Notes: generated by a model from the sequence alone, not told the origin. A stretch of 64,000 nt of DNA from Tricholoma matsutake (GCA_026075535.2 AP026542.1:1240001-1304000), one strand, 5' to 3'; numbered from the stretch's first letter, positions 43,649 to 55,335 are shown. A program made the numbers and translations.

Positions 43649-44400
43649 TGTTATGATTTTCTGTTATTGTAACCCACGATGACCAGATGTATGCTGGCAA
43701 GACCGGGTACTTTAATTTTCTCATTCGACTCAACTCACTTCCGACGGGAGACACTTTGACACATGGTGACTCCATGCACCTGAACCCACTCCCACACATG
43801 CTGTGATATGACAGCCTCCTAACATGAGGTCCATGACGTCGGACTCTCACGATCGACATGCTGCGCTGCAGCACTCTGTAACATCGGATGCCTCATGCTT
43901 GGCATGAGGGTTATTTGCTATTGTTCTTTGACATGCTGCGCCGCAGCACTCTATGACATCGGACTCCTCATGCTAGGCATGAGGCTTACTGTTCTATTGT
44001 TCCTTCTATATTTACTTGACAAGGATCTCCTATTCCGATTGGACGATAGACATTCTCTGAACCGTATATAAGCTACAGTAATACTGCCTGTATTCCTTAG
44101 CTTGACCTAATTCAATCAACAGTCTTAGACTCAACCAGAACACTCAACAGCTTAGGAAGCCCCTAGCTGTGATAACTCGAACTCGACAGTTGGAAAGCCT
44201 CCAACTGTGATACATGAACCGATGGTCTACTCAGAAAGCCTCTGAGTATGGATAGCCATAATGACTTGAGGAAGTACCCAAGTGAAGGCCAGAAGCCCGA
44301 TACACTAGGAAAGCCTCCTAGTGCGATACCGATATAGTTGGAAAGCATACAACTGTGACATACGAAACCAAGGCTGAGTTAAGGACCTATAGTCTTAACA
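43649..44400 (+). repeat. gypsy-6 3' LTR with hairpin array
   Basis: 752 bp, TGTTATGATT...GTCTTAACA, preceded by the purine tract GAGAGAGGGTGA. Contains the CCTCATGC...GCATGAGG hairpins (43890-43985) and six small hairpins at 44150-44169, 44187-44207, 44229-44247, 44264-44283, 44303-44323 and 44336-44354, most with an AAAGCCT loop. A TATATAAG box at 44065 is a likely promoter element. Confidence 0.9.
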
Positions 44401-45153
44401 CATAGCATGGCAGTGGTAAATGAAAGTAGCACCACATTTTCATTTGGGTGTGCAAATATGACCAAATGGTCCATGTGCAGCCTCAGGGTATATAAACCCT
44501 TACTTTTCATGTTCTTTTCTCTTGGGTATGCCCATTATTACACTTTATTTTAGTTATTATGAATCTACATTTAATTAAATTACATATAGTGTAGTAAATA
44601 AATGTATGGACTAGGAGTCAGTTTGAACTGGTTAGAACTGGTTTCCATCAGTTTTAAATAAATATAAATTCAGTGCAACTGCAACCGATAGGCTAAGGAA
44701 ATGAGAGCAACCGCAACCGCAAAAAGACCGAACCACAGTTCAGTTTGGTCCAGTTTCGGTTTTTTTCTGGTTTGATGAACCAGACTTTCAAACACTATGT
44801 ATTCCCCTATACTACAATGTACCTATGTTGTGATCTATAAATACATTGTGTTCTATTTTTGTATGTGATGTGCTAGTGTTGCGCTAATGTGATGCGCTAG
44901 GATTGACTATCCCAACACATCAGGAAAATGGTTGAAACCTCTGTAGGGCTACAGAGCCTGTAGAGGCATGGTAGGTATGTAGGTTAGTCCCAGATATGGA
45001 GGTACCAGTAGGTATGACATTAGGTACATAGGTCATTGTAGGCAGCCATAGGAAATGACTTTCATAGGCTCTCAGGACTTGTAGGCAGCATAGGCAGTCA
45101 AAGCATGTATATAAAATCTTGTAAAAAAATGACATCAGGGTGCCAGGGTTCTA
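44401..45153. other. Spacer with hAT-MITE relic
   Basis: AT-rich DNA. A right terminal MITE end (CCAGACTTTCAAACACTA, ending 44797) matches the terminal repeat of the 13634 element; GGTCCAG-type and CAACCGCAACCGCAA tracts precede it. From 44930 to 45120 a TAGGCA/GTAGG-rich stretch occurs. No gene is evident. Confidence 0.4.
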
Positions 45154-46045
45154 CTACTCATCAGCATCTGATAATACCAAATCCACCCACTTCCTCTTTG
45201 CAGCCTCTACATCAGCATCCTCTAACTCCATGACCGTTGAGAGGGGCTTAGCTAAGACTTTTGCATGCTTCCTGTGAGTGATACAAGTGACCATTAGAGG
45301 AATTTGGACATTCAAGTTGAGGACACATACCTCGCATTCCTCAGGAAATGTTCACATAGATGGGGGATAATCTTTGCATCCTTGGTCTTTGCCTTAAAGT
45401 CCTTGAGTCTGTTGAGGTGTTGCATGAACTTCAGCTGATATATTGTTGATGAAAACTGGACATCTTAATGTTTGCCTCATCAAGGAAGCATTCTACCTAA
45501 CAAAACAATACCAGAATTAGTAAGTCACAGAGGTGTGGAATCAGGTGCATACTACAGTAAAAACAATAGGAATAGTTACCAAGGGAATTCCCCCATCCAA
45601 GAATTTGGGGTATGCCATCATCAGTTTTGTTCCAGAACCAAGCCTTGTTGATGACAGCTTGTACAATCAGATGACAATAGATCCCAGTGCACTCAATGGA
45701 ATCCTAGCATGATACATTAGCAAGAAGATATCAAAGGGCTAAGGCTAACCTTGTACACAAAGCCAAAGCACTCCATAACATCTTTGACCTTGTTCCTGTT
45801 CATGTGCTTTCCCTTTTCAACACTGAGCCCATACAGGGACTCAACGAGAGGTTTTGCAACCATTTTGATGTGGCCATTAGTTTGGGAGGCATCTGATGTA
45901 ATCTATGACAGGTCCATCAAAGTTGTGATCATGAGGGTTAATGTGAAAGTGAACCACTTTTAAATGATCTTCTTCAAAGTCCATGCTCACTTTCCACTCT
46001 GAGCAAGCCCTCATAAATTTGCTGAAGGCTGAGTCACAATCTTCA
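45154..46045 (-). pseudogene. DUF6532-like gene, C-terminal fragment
   Basis: Minus-strand exon 46045-45750 includes GHIKMVAKPLVESLYGL and MECFGFVYK. After intron 45704-45749 (46 nt) comes GIYCHLIVQAVINKAWFWNK, then after a one-base shift FLDGGIPLVTIPIVFTVV. Further pieces give CFLDE, LKFMQHLNRLKDFKAKTKDAKIIPHLCEHFL and, after an intron starting GTATGTG (about 45330), KHAKVLAKPLSTVMEL with a natural stop at 45154-45156. The pattern matches the C-terminal half of a protein family of unknown function that is numerous in mushrooms (DUF6532, name from memory). Stops and shifts upstream make it a relic; its 5' end is lost in repeats. Confidence 0.5.
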
Positions 46046-47052
46046 AGTCATCGTTTCCCTCATCCCTAGGGTGCACCCATGATCCACCCCATGAGCAGTG
46101 GCTCATGGGTATGGAGTGGGTGCCATGTCATTGTCATTGTCATCGTGTTAGTCCCCCCCTGTCATGTAGACATGTTACACCCACAATCCACCCTATGAGC
46201 AGTTGCTCATAGGCATGGGGGCAGGTGCCATCTGCAGTGGGGTGGTGTGAGGTGTGGACAGCACTGGTGGCCATGTTGTGCTCAAGGTGGCTTGTTTACC
46301 CATTGTCCACCCAACAAGCAGTGGGTCACCAATGTGGGGGTGGGTGCTCTGTCATTGTCTGCTGGTGGAATTGGTGCTGGTGCTGGTGCTAGTGCCAGCA
46401 TCATGGTCCCCCCTCTCTGTGTCACTCTCCCCCTCCCCCTCATCTGCACCCATGAACCACCCTACAAGCAGATGCTCATAGGCATGGGGCTGGTCCCAGC
46501 ATCTCCCCCCTGTCTTCTCATCTCCCCTCCCCATTTCCCCCTTGTTGTCTCCCCTCCCCTGTGTCATCTCATCTCCTGGTGTATCCCCCTTGTTTGGTCT
46601 CCCTCCCCCTGGTCTCCCTCCCCCTTGTCTGGTCTCCCTGGTCTCCCTCTCCCCCTGGTCTCCCCCCCCCTTTGTCTCACTCCCCCTTGTCTTACCCCCC
46701 ATCTTGCCTGCCTCCCTTGTCGTTGGCTGGTGCTGTAGTCATTGTCATCCAGTGCTGTGGTCATCATTGTCTGGTGCTGGTAGTCCTGGGTCATCATCAT
46801 TGTTGTTTCACCCACAGTCCACCCCACGAGCAGTTGCTCATAAGGCTGGAGGCAGGTGGTGTATTTCCACTGTCTTGTTTGCTTCCCCACCATGCAGGTG
46901 GTCATTGTGGTTATCGTCAACACCCATCCACCCCACAAGCAGTTGCTCATTGGCATGGGGAGGGTGCTGTGGTCATCATCAGTGATGTGGCAGGTGCAGA
47001 ACCCAGGGGGGGTGCATACCTGGCTGTGGGGCCCTCATTTTGGCTTATGGCA
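46046..47052. repeat. Array of short palindromes and pyrimidine-rich repeats
   Basis: At least six copies of a ~50-bp imperfect palindrome built on ATGAGCAGTTGCTCAT with CACCC...GGGTG flanks (about 46073, 46180, 46300, 46445, 46810, 46922). CCCCT-rich tracts (46500-46700) and TGGTGCTGGTGC repeats lie between. In minus sense the copies encode YEQLLVGW-like peptides. No intact gene. Confidence 0.65.
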
Positions 47053-47234
47053 CAACAGGCAGGGCAAAACTTTCCCAGAGAGAAAATGTGGAGAAAATGT
47101 GGAGAAAATTACCCTTTTTCATGTAGCAAACAAGTAAAGAAAAACTGGTGAAAATAGATTATTTTCTCTTTATTTTCTCTGCAATCTGCCTAAGGGAAAA
47201 TATATCATTTGTGTGGAGAGAAAAAAAGGGGAAT

Positions 47235-47601
47235 TGTAAGGGGACTAGGGGGACTAGGGGGGTGCCCTGTTTTCTCCTATTTTTTACATTTATTCTATAT
47301 TTTTCCTCACTTCATTTCCTTCTATTCTTCATTTTGTATGATTTTTCCAGATTTTATTACTAATTTCCCTTTCTATCATGTGCATGTTGACAGTTTTATA
47401 TTTAGAGGTGGAGGACCCCTTCCGACATCTACCCCTTGGTATGATGTCATTTGGTGGCCTTGATCTGCCTATCTCCATCTTTTCTATTTTTAGGTTATTA
47501 TTTGATTTTTGTTGTCTTCACATATACTGGGCATCGGCAAAGGGATCCTTAGAGTTTTCTCTTGAGATTTCCCTTTGCTAGAGGCTGAGGTTGCCTTTAT
47601 A
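47235..47601 (+). repeat. gypsy-8 5' LTR
   Basis: Starts TGTAAGGGGACTAGG and ends GCCTTTATA. The matching 3' copy ends CCTTATA; an original CTTACA end is likely in both. Confidence 0.85.
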
Positions 47602-48123
47602 GTAGAAAACTCTCTCCTAAGGCCCGAAATCGTGAATGCACTGCCCAAGATAGGCAGGTACAGAGTGGACGACACTTCCCAAAGCTCCACAGACTCCCTA
47701 CACACCGTTCCAGACAGTCCGGCCTTTACTGCACCACCATTTTCACCAAATCTGCCCCCTAGCAACATGGACACATCAGAGCACCTCGATGCACTTGAAA
47801 GTGACATTTCCAGAATACATGCGCAAATCAATTCACTTAAATCTACGATTGAAAACTTTGTCGGAACCCTCCAGACTAACCCTATGACCAATATTCCCCT
47901 TATTGCAACTCCAAGCGCACCCAACAATGACATGCTGCCAAATGCGCCCACTAAAGAGCGTGCCCAGATCAAACCGTCTCCCCCTGCCAAATTTAATGGT
48001 GCACATGCACAGGGGTGTGCATTCCTTAATTCCTGTGAGTTATACATCAGTCTCCAGTCGCATCAATTTGTCGATGAGGCTGCAAAAATTTATTGAGCCT
48101 TCACATACATGAAATCTGAACGC

Positions 48124-48806
48124 TGTTAAGGGTGAAGCCTCAACCACTTGATCTAGTCGATGTCGTTTGACGAGGTGCTTCCTTGACGAGTCATTCGGCA
48201 CTAGTCTTACTTGGAGTATCCGATGTAAGATGGGTAGTGCACTCTAGCAGGGCTTCTGCGTAGAGTCATTCAGGTTCACGCACTAAGGGGCTTCCTTAGT
48301 GGTTTTGAGTAAGTTTGTGAGTTGCAAGTTAAGACTGTAGAATGCCTAGATCTAAACTAAGGACATCCCTACTACAAGTTGCAGTACTTATACTAGTAGG
48401 AAGGTCCTTATCATCCAATCAGAAAGGTAGATGTGTATCAGGTATGAATAGAAACAATAAGCCTCATGCATAGCATGAGGCATCCAATGTCATGGATCCA
48501 ATGTCAAGGATCCAATGTCAAGGACATGCTGCAGCACAGCATGTCGATCATGAGAGTCTGATGTCACGGACCTCATGTCAAGGGGCTGTCATATCACAGC
48601 ATGTGTGGGAGTGCATGGAGTCACCATGCGTCAAGGGTGCCTTCCTCAGGAAGGGGATCGAATGCATGCAGTCCGCATGCATCATGCATGTGTCTGGTGT
48701 CAAGGTCATGCCCTAGGCATGAATCATGGAGTGCCTCCTGTCTGGAGGGGATCATCAGGTCAGTCGGGTTGGTCAGGTTCCATGAGTTACAAGGAAAATT
48801 GTAACA
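48124..48806 (-). repeat. gypsy-7 LTR (3' in element sense)
   Basis: 683 bp. Minus-sense start TGTTACAATTTTCC, end CTTAACA. It is preceded in element sense by the purine tract AGCGGGGGGGTAA. About 64 bp longer than its partner because of extra CCAATGTCA-type units near 48490-48560. Hairpins with an AAGCC loop lie at about 48165-48300. Confidence 0.9.
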
Positions 48807-49819
48807 TTACCCCCCCGCTATGGTCGAAAGTTCCACACTTCGACCTAAATCTTCGTCTCTCCTTCATGGTCTGATTGGGTGTGGTCTGGTTATGTGGGTA
48901 GGTCAGGGTCAAGGGGTACGATGGAGGAATAATTCATGTCTGAACTTGGACCATGATCAGGTTCTTCTGGTTTGTGCTGCCCTAGGTAGTGGTGTCAGGG
49001 AGTCGGTGGTGTCATCAGAAGGGGGGGGGGGGGGGGTCTGTAGGGTCTGTGCAGTATTGAGGGCAATCACCATAGTTTTACATCTTTGTGGATGCTCAGT
49101 AGTTTAACGCCTTTGCGGACGATCGGTAGTTTAACGTCTTTGCAGATGATCGGTAGTTTAACGTCTTTGCAGACATTCGGTTTGCACCTAGTTGTGCTCA
49201 GTGGTCAGGGGTGTCAATGTGTGGGGGTGTTGGCTGGAATGCAGCATTGTCCCCAGTTCTCCATGTTGTCCGAATAAGAGCTGCCTTGCCAGCTCAAATC
49301 CGCTTTCTTCATTGTAGTGGGTGTTCCACTGAAGGTCATTCCACAGTAGTGGGCCAATTCCCACTAGTGGTCTCCTGCCTGGGGTCAGACCATCCTGGTC
49401 AATAATGAATTCTTCAGGGAAATAGTCGCCGCCGTCTAATTCTCCCTCGAAGCACCATTCCTCAAATTGTGCTTTTACCCAGGCCAAATCCATCTTTGTG
49501 CTCCTCCGTGTATGGAGGCAGCATCTCAGGCAAGTCGAGGATATTCTTTTTATCCAGTCATCTTTGTTTATCCAGAATGTGATTCCATGCGGGCATTCCC
49601 AGGAGGGTTGCCCCAGCAGTCTGTTTGTTCTTGGTGACTGGTCAATGACTTGTCATCCAGTCGCCCTGTTCTTCTCGTATTCGTTCTTTGTCGTAGGGGG
49701 GGTGGGGGTGAACGTGAAGGGCATCAACGTTCAGTGGGTCAATCATTGTTTGGGGGGGGTATCAGGGGTGTTGTTTGGCTGGGGTTTGGTTCAGATAGTG
49801 GGGGTTTCTTGGGTTCTCG
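48807..49819 (-). pseudogene. gypsy-7 3' tail with decayed accessory ORF
   Basis: About 1 kb between the pol stop and the LTR. In minus sense it shows MIDPLNVDALHVH, an open piece MDLAWVKAQFEEWCFEGEL (49493-49188) and LTPLPRAAQTRRT near 48990, the last matching the tail of the small gypsy-6 ORF. It includes a 27-bp tandem repeat (49086-49172, AGTTTAACG...TTTGC, about 3.5 units) and a long G run (about 49021-49037). The product is unknown. Confidence 0.45.
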
Positions 49820-52640
49820 TCAGAGGTGGTACCTCTTCTTATATGCCATCAGGATCTCGGGGGCATTCTTCAGGTTTGATTCGGGTTCCCATGTGTTTTC
49901 GGATGTCAGGTAGTCAATCCATTTCATGAGGTAACGGCATGTCTTGCCGTGCTTCTTGTGTGCGATGATCGCTTCCACCTTGTATTTGTTTTCCCCTTCC
50001 ACAAGGTCAGGTGGTGGAGTCAGGAAGTTTCGCCCATGAGTGTCATTCTCATGGTATCGCGTGAGTAAAGCTGCATGGAATACTGGGTGGATCTTCCATC
50101 TCAGCAGCAGTTTCAATCGGTATGTTGTTCTTGACAAGGCATCTTCAATCACGAAGGGCCCTTCTTGTTTTGGCACCAGTTTTCTCGTTGGGTAGCCAAT
50201 CTTCAGGTTCTTGGAGTCAAGCCATGCTTGTTCTCCAACCTTGAACGGTTCATATCGCCCTTTTGTTTGGGTGGCCATAGCCTGTCTGGCTAGTTCGTGT
50301 GCGGCAAGAGCTTCCCTTCTCACAGAGAGAAGTTCTTGGATTCTTTGTTCAGCGGCCAGCACATTCATCTTTTCATAAGGGGTGGGGATAGCGCGTGGCT
50401 GATATCCCATCATCAAGTAAAATGGTGAATGTTTTACTGCAGAGTGTGTCTTCTGGTTATGCGCAAATTCTGCTGTTGGGAGATAATGCTCCCAATCTTC
50501 TGGTTTGTTCGAACAGAACATGCGGAGGTAAATTTCTAGTTCTTGGTTTACTCGCTCCGTTTCTCCGTCGGTCTGGGGGTGATAGGCGGTGCTCATGGAT
50601 AGCTTGATTCCGAGCAGTCATCCGAGTTCTTGGAAGAGTTTGGATCCGAATGGAGGGTCTCTGTCTGAGATGATTCTTCTGGGGAGTCCAAATCTTGTGT
50701 ACACATGGCGCAGGTAGAGGTCTGCAGCACCAAGTGCGTCAATCGTCTTCGCGCAAGGGATAAAAATTACCCCCTTCATAAGACCATGATTGAATCAAAT
50801 CCATTTATTACAGGCAGGTCCATAATAAAATCTGTCGTTACCAGCTCAAATGGTCTGCTGGCATCGGATGATATCGGTGTCGGGGGTGGGGCCATCAGGT
50901 GGGTGTTGATCTTCATTTGCTGGCACTTTGTGCAGCCTTCGACGTATTTCTTTATGAAGTTGGCCATTCCTGGCCACCAGTAGTCAGTTCAATCGTTTGC
51001 CATTGTCCAGGGTGTCCTGTCATGATGCTATCATGGTATTTCCATATGATTGCTTGGTGGAGGGTTTCGTCCTGTGGCACATAGCACCTGTCTTTGAAAA
51101 AGAGCAGGCCATCTTCGAATTTCCAGTCCTCCAATGCAGACTTGATTGGGGGAGTTCTGTTGTTCTTCAGGGCTCGTAAAGCTTCATTTACAAGGTCATC
51201 CTTCATTATTGCTGAGACCAGGGCTCCCTGGAGCTCAGTGTCGATCGTTTTGATGAACAGTTTGTCAGCGAGGATGGTCTTGTCCTCATTATTGGTGTCT
51301 TCTTTGGCTATGTGATCTGCTCTCCTTGATAGGGCATCAGATTGTACCATCTGTGATCCTGGTACATGTTGTAGCTTCAGGTTGAATTGTGACAAGTAAA
51401 TGGCCCATCTAGCCTGTTGTCAGTTTAGTTTCTGTGGCTGATGGAAGTACGTCAGGTTCTTGTGATCGGACAGTACCATCACAGGGAACGGTGTCCCCTG
51501 TAGGTAGTGTCTCCATGTCTCTAGCACTCAGATCACTCCCAGTAGTTCCCTGTCATATATCTTGTAATTTCTTTTGGCTTCATTGAAAGAATGTGAGATA
51601 TAGCCGCATTGGTGCCAGTCTCTGTTGGTGTCCTGTTGTCTGAGTACTGTGCCTGTTGCAAATTTCGAGGCATCAGATTCCACCACAAATGGTTTTGTTG
51701 CATCTGGCATCAGCAGTACTGGGGCTTCATTGAATTTTCTTTTCAGTGTATCAAACGACTGCTGGCAGCCATTCATCCATTCGAATTTCTGGTTCTTCTT
51801 TGTCAAATCATTCAGCAGTCTGGCCAGATCCGCAAAGTGTCTGATGAATCTTCAATAGAAGTTCCCAAATCCTAGGAAGGATCTCACATCCTTCACTGTC
51901 CTTGGCGTGGGCCAGTCCTTGATCCCAGCCAGCTTCGTGTTGTCCATTGCGAGTTTGTCAGGCCTGATGATCATGCCCAAGAAGTTGACTTCCTGTACAT
52001 TGAATTTGCATTTCTCTATTTTCAGGTAGAGATCGCATTGCCATAGTCGTTCAAGGACCCTTTCGGTCCTTATCCGGTGTTCTTCTTCCATCTTCAAGAA
52101 GATCAGGATGTCGTCCATATAGATGATGAGCCATCCTTCATCTAGCATATCTCAGAAGAGATCATTCATCATGGCCTGGAATGTTGCCGGTGAGTTGCAC
52201 AGCCCAAAGAACATCACCATTGGCTCAAATAGCCCTTGGTTAGTCTTGAATGCTGCCTTCCACTCGTCTCCTTTCTTTATCCGTATGTTATGATATCCCC
52301 ATCAAATATCAAGTTTCGTGAAGAATCTCGCTCCCTTTAGCTTGTCCAAGAGGTCTCCAATCAGTGGCAGGGGGTAGTTGTTCCGGATCATTCCTTCATT
52401 CAGATAGCGATAGTCTTGGCAAGGTCGCAGAGCGTCAGAGTCCTTCTTCGACACAAAGAAGAACGGGGATGCCATGGGTGATTTCGACAGTCAGATGTAT
52501 CCTTTCTCCAGGTTTTCGTCTAGAAACTCGTTGAGTTTCTCTTGTTCCTTTGGTGTCAGTGGGTAGACTTTGCAATCCTTTGGTACAAAGCCTTCCTTCA
52601 AGTCAATTGTGTGATCCCACGGTCTTGACTCCGGGAATCA
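49820..52640 (-). pseudogene. pol: gypsy-7 Pol: RT, RNase H, integrase, chromodomain
   Basis: [37 protein letters not shown], with intact catalytic Y-M-D-D (about 52110-52121). RNase [24 protein letters not shown]. Integrase: HDSIMTGH, then a frameshift, [15 protein letters not shown], a second shift, and [18 protein letters not shown]-like HPVFHAALLTRY, and chromodomain YKVEAIIAHKKHG, YLMKWIDYLTSENTWEPE, ending at 49820. At least two frameshifts and several TGA stops. Confidence 0.85.
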
Positions 52641-54207
52641 TTTCAGATGTGGCCTTTTTGAATACCTGTCTGTATTTCTGGTATTCTGGTGGCAGTAGGT
52701 TGTCCAGGGTTTGCTTGCTGGCCCCTTTTCCCTCATCCTGTTCATGTGCGAGTCGCTGGGAAGTGGATGTCTTTGCTCTGATCCATGCGCTCTTTGAGAA
52801 TATGTATTGCGGGGAGTCTTTGGCCTTTGTGATCCTGGAGATCATGTTCATTTTCCATATGTACCTATGGGTCGGTCCTTGGTGTTCCCTGGTGAGGGGT
52901 GGTTCTTCTGGTGGTTCAAATATGCCAATGACCAGTTCTCCTTGTACATATGTGATCAAGAGGTCTGTCGCATCTTGTTCGTAGGTCTCTTCCATTGCTC
53001 ATATTTCCATGCCGGTGTCTGCCAGTAATTCTTCATCAGGTATCTCCTCGACCTTCACTTGAGGGGGAGTCTCCCTGGGCATAGGTACTTCAGCATTGGT
53101 GGTACCATGATCTGGGGTCCTAATATCGTGGGTCGGGGTAGTCCCTTGTTGAGGGTTGTTTATCCTGTTTCGTAGTGTCATTTTCATGTTCCTTTTGCCA
53201 GTAATTCCCTCCCCTGTGGAGGTTAGCAGTTCTTTCATCTTTTGCACGATTCGTCGTGTCCTGTCGCATTCATTGTTCTTTCCCTTCTCCAGTTGTCTTT
53301 TCTTCTGGTTTTCTTGGGTTTTGGCAATGGCACGTCTTGCTGCTTCGAGGTTCCTGTCTTCTTTAGGAGTGTCCTTGGTCCTGGTCTTCACGACGGCTTT
53401 CTGGACTGAATTCAGCTCCTTTGCTTTCTTCTCAGAAAGCCTTTCCTTCATTTTTGCCATGGCCAATCGGGCTCGGGCAAGGTTTCTCTGCCTATCTTTG
53501 GAGAGTCTCTCCCTGGTTTTTGCCACAGCCACTTTGGCTCGGGCGAGGCTCCTCTCTTTCTCTTCAGAGAGCCTTTGTCTTGTTTTGGCCACGATGCGTT
53601 GAATTCATGCCAGTTTGTCATTGGGTGCTTCCCTTTCAGTGTTGACCCTGGGGAGCTTTAGGGTGTTCGGGAGGGCTTGTTCGGCTCTTCTTGTCTTCTC
53701 CAAGATCCATTGGATTTGAGCCCATCATTCTTTGTCTCGGAACTCAAGAGTTCCTTTCTTCCAATCGATAATCGGGTTCACCTCCTGTAGCCATGACAGG
53801 CCCAGGATCACCGATTCCTTGCCTAGTCCGGCAACTAGGTATTTCATTGGGTAGCTCCATCCATTGATGTGGAGCCTTCCCCTCATGTATCTCGTGATTG
53901 TTCCCTGCCTGTTCAGAGTTCCATCTACGTTTGTGGCCCGGATGGTGTAGCCCAAGGGATATGTCTTGATCCCTTCTTGTTCGACAAATTTTGAGTCAAT
54001 AAAGACTCCTCCTGCTCCAGAGTTGAGGAGTGCATTCATTGCAACATCTTTTCCATTGTCTGACTCAGCTACCCAAATAGACAGGCACATAGATTGTCTA
54101 TTCATGGTAGCTAAGAGTACAGACCCTATGGAAATTTCAGCGGTGACTGGTGTCGTATCAGGCCACTGCTCTAAAAACCCGATTCCTCCATGAGGTTGAG
54201 GGCTCAT
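52600..54207 (-). pseudogene. gypsy-7 protease and coiled-coil spacer
   Basis: The protease domain (54207-53725) reads MNALLNSGAGGVFID; the catalytic Asp is Asn (codon 54022-54024), while relatives have D-S-G. Then come VDGTLNRQG, VAGLGKESVILGLSWL and IIDWKKGTLEF. A long Lys/Arg/Glu/Ala-rich helical segment follows with heptad-like KERLSEKK and ARARLAMAK units (53592-53270), a probable coiled coil also seen in gypsy-5/6. GELVIGIFEPPEEPPLT precedes RT. A frameshift near 52640 separates it from RT. Confidence 0.75.
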
Positions 54208-55335
54208 TCCTTTTCTTCTTTGTCTAGTTCATCCAGCATCATGCAGATCTTCTGGTAGGTGTCCACCCCAGTCTTTTTCTGGGTGAAGCGGTTTCAGTAA
54301 GGAGGAGGCACTGACCCCATCTGGGTGGGGTCTTTTCCATCCTTGTGGTCGGACGATCGGTGTCCGGGTTGGTGGCAGATGAAACACAATCCTTTTCAGA
54401 GGTGTTCCACATGTTCTTGGTTCATCAGTCGGTTGATGTCAAGAGAGGGCTGTTCTTTCTTCATTGTTTCCTTCATCTTCTGGTTCTGCCTGGTCTTCCC
54501 CAGGATTGCCATGGCCCATTTCCATTGGCCTTCGTATTTCGAGGCTGCCTTTATCCAGCCCTTGAGAGTGTTGGGTACCATTTCCATCGTGTGCACCCTC
54601 TTCAGTAATTTGGGGTGCAGTCCATCCATGAAGTATTTGATCATGGCTGCATCTTCTGTGATTCCCATCCTGTCTTTCAGGATGCGGAAGTTTGCCACAT
54701 ATTCTTCAAGGTTCCCTGAACCTTGCTTGAGATTCTTGATCTCTGTCTTTGCCGTTCTGGCGTCATCGATCGGTGAGAAGGCCTCTAAGACCTTCTGTCA
54801 GAAGTCTGCGTATTCACCGAGTCCCTCGGACTGGTGTTGGTTGACAAATGCCTGCGCCCAGGCAGCTGCTGTCCCTCCATTCATGAAGGACAGTGTGAAG
54901 ATAATCTTCTTGTCATTTGTGTCATAGACCTGGTCATTGATTCGCAGGTATAGGTCTATCTCCTGCAGGAACTTGGTGGTCTTGGTCCGCTCTCCTGAGA
55001 AGTCTGTTGGTGATCAGATTTGAATGTCCTTCATGGACGACATCGGTGTGGTTGCAGGTTTGGACATCTCATTATAGAGGTCGTCGGTTTCATCTGGTAA
55101 GAAGCGGGTGGATGTTTCGGATGGGGGTGTGTGCGGTTGTTCAAAGTCTTTGTCGGTGAGGAAATCTCCTCGTTGTCTGTCGGTTGATCCGTAGAACCAA
55201 CGCTGTGCTGGGGTCGAGTAACAGACTAGTCTTCCGTTGTATCAGTACCAAGATGAACCTAGCTGTGGTTCCGCTTCTCTTGGTGGTCGGTCTGGGGTTT
55301 GTCTAGACCCGGGTCGCTGTGGTGTGTATTGAGAC
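54190..55335 (-). pseudogene. gag: gypsy-7 Gag
   Basis: Starts at MSQYTPQRPG (55335). Conserved capsid blocks: FLQEIDLYLRIN, LSFMNGGTAAAWAQ, EEYVANFRILKDRMG, YFMDGLHPKLLKRV. Zinc-knuckle-like CFICHQPGHRSSDH with His in the last position, as in gypsy-5. Several TGA stops (for example after WY, DIQI, YADF and EHL). Gag would assemble the particle; not functional here. Confidence 0.8.

Larger units (their letters stand above)
39512..44400 (+). mobile_element. Ty3/gypsy-6, 5'-truncated
   Basis: Starts inside the protease-RT spacer (SWRRRGTENKKN), matching gypsy-5 at about 35960. It continues through RT, RNase H, integrase, chromodomain and a small extra ORF to a complete 3' LTR (43649-44400). 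No gag or 5' LTR. The left junction at about 39512 is with cassette DNA. Confidence 0.85.

Noticed and set aside
46247..47151. Pro/Leu/Ser/Cys-rich ORFs in the palindrome array
   Set aside because: Come from CCCCT-rich and palindromic repeats; no conserved protein signature apart from the repeated short peptide.
47490..48047. Minus-strand 185-codon ORF opposite gypsy-8 gag
   Set aside because: Shadow of the plus-strand gag, which has recognisable capsid-start motifs and matching LTR orientation.
53156..53645. Plus-strand Phe/Leu/Ser-rich ORFs
   Set aside because: Complement of the Lys/Arg/Glu coiled-coil spacer of gypsy-7.
54325..54927. Plus-strand 200-codon ORF
   Set aside because: Antisense shadow of gypsy-7 gag, whose capsid and zinc-knuckle motifs are on the minus strand.
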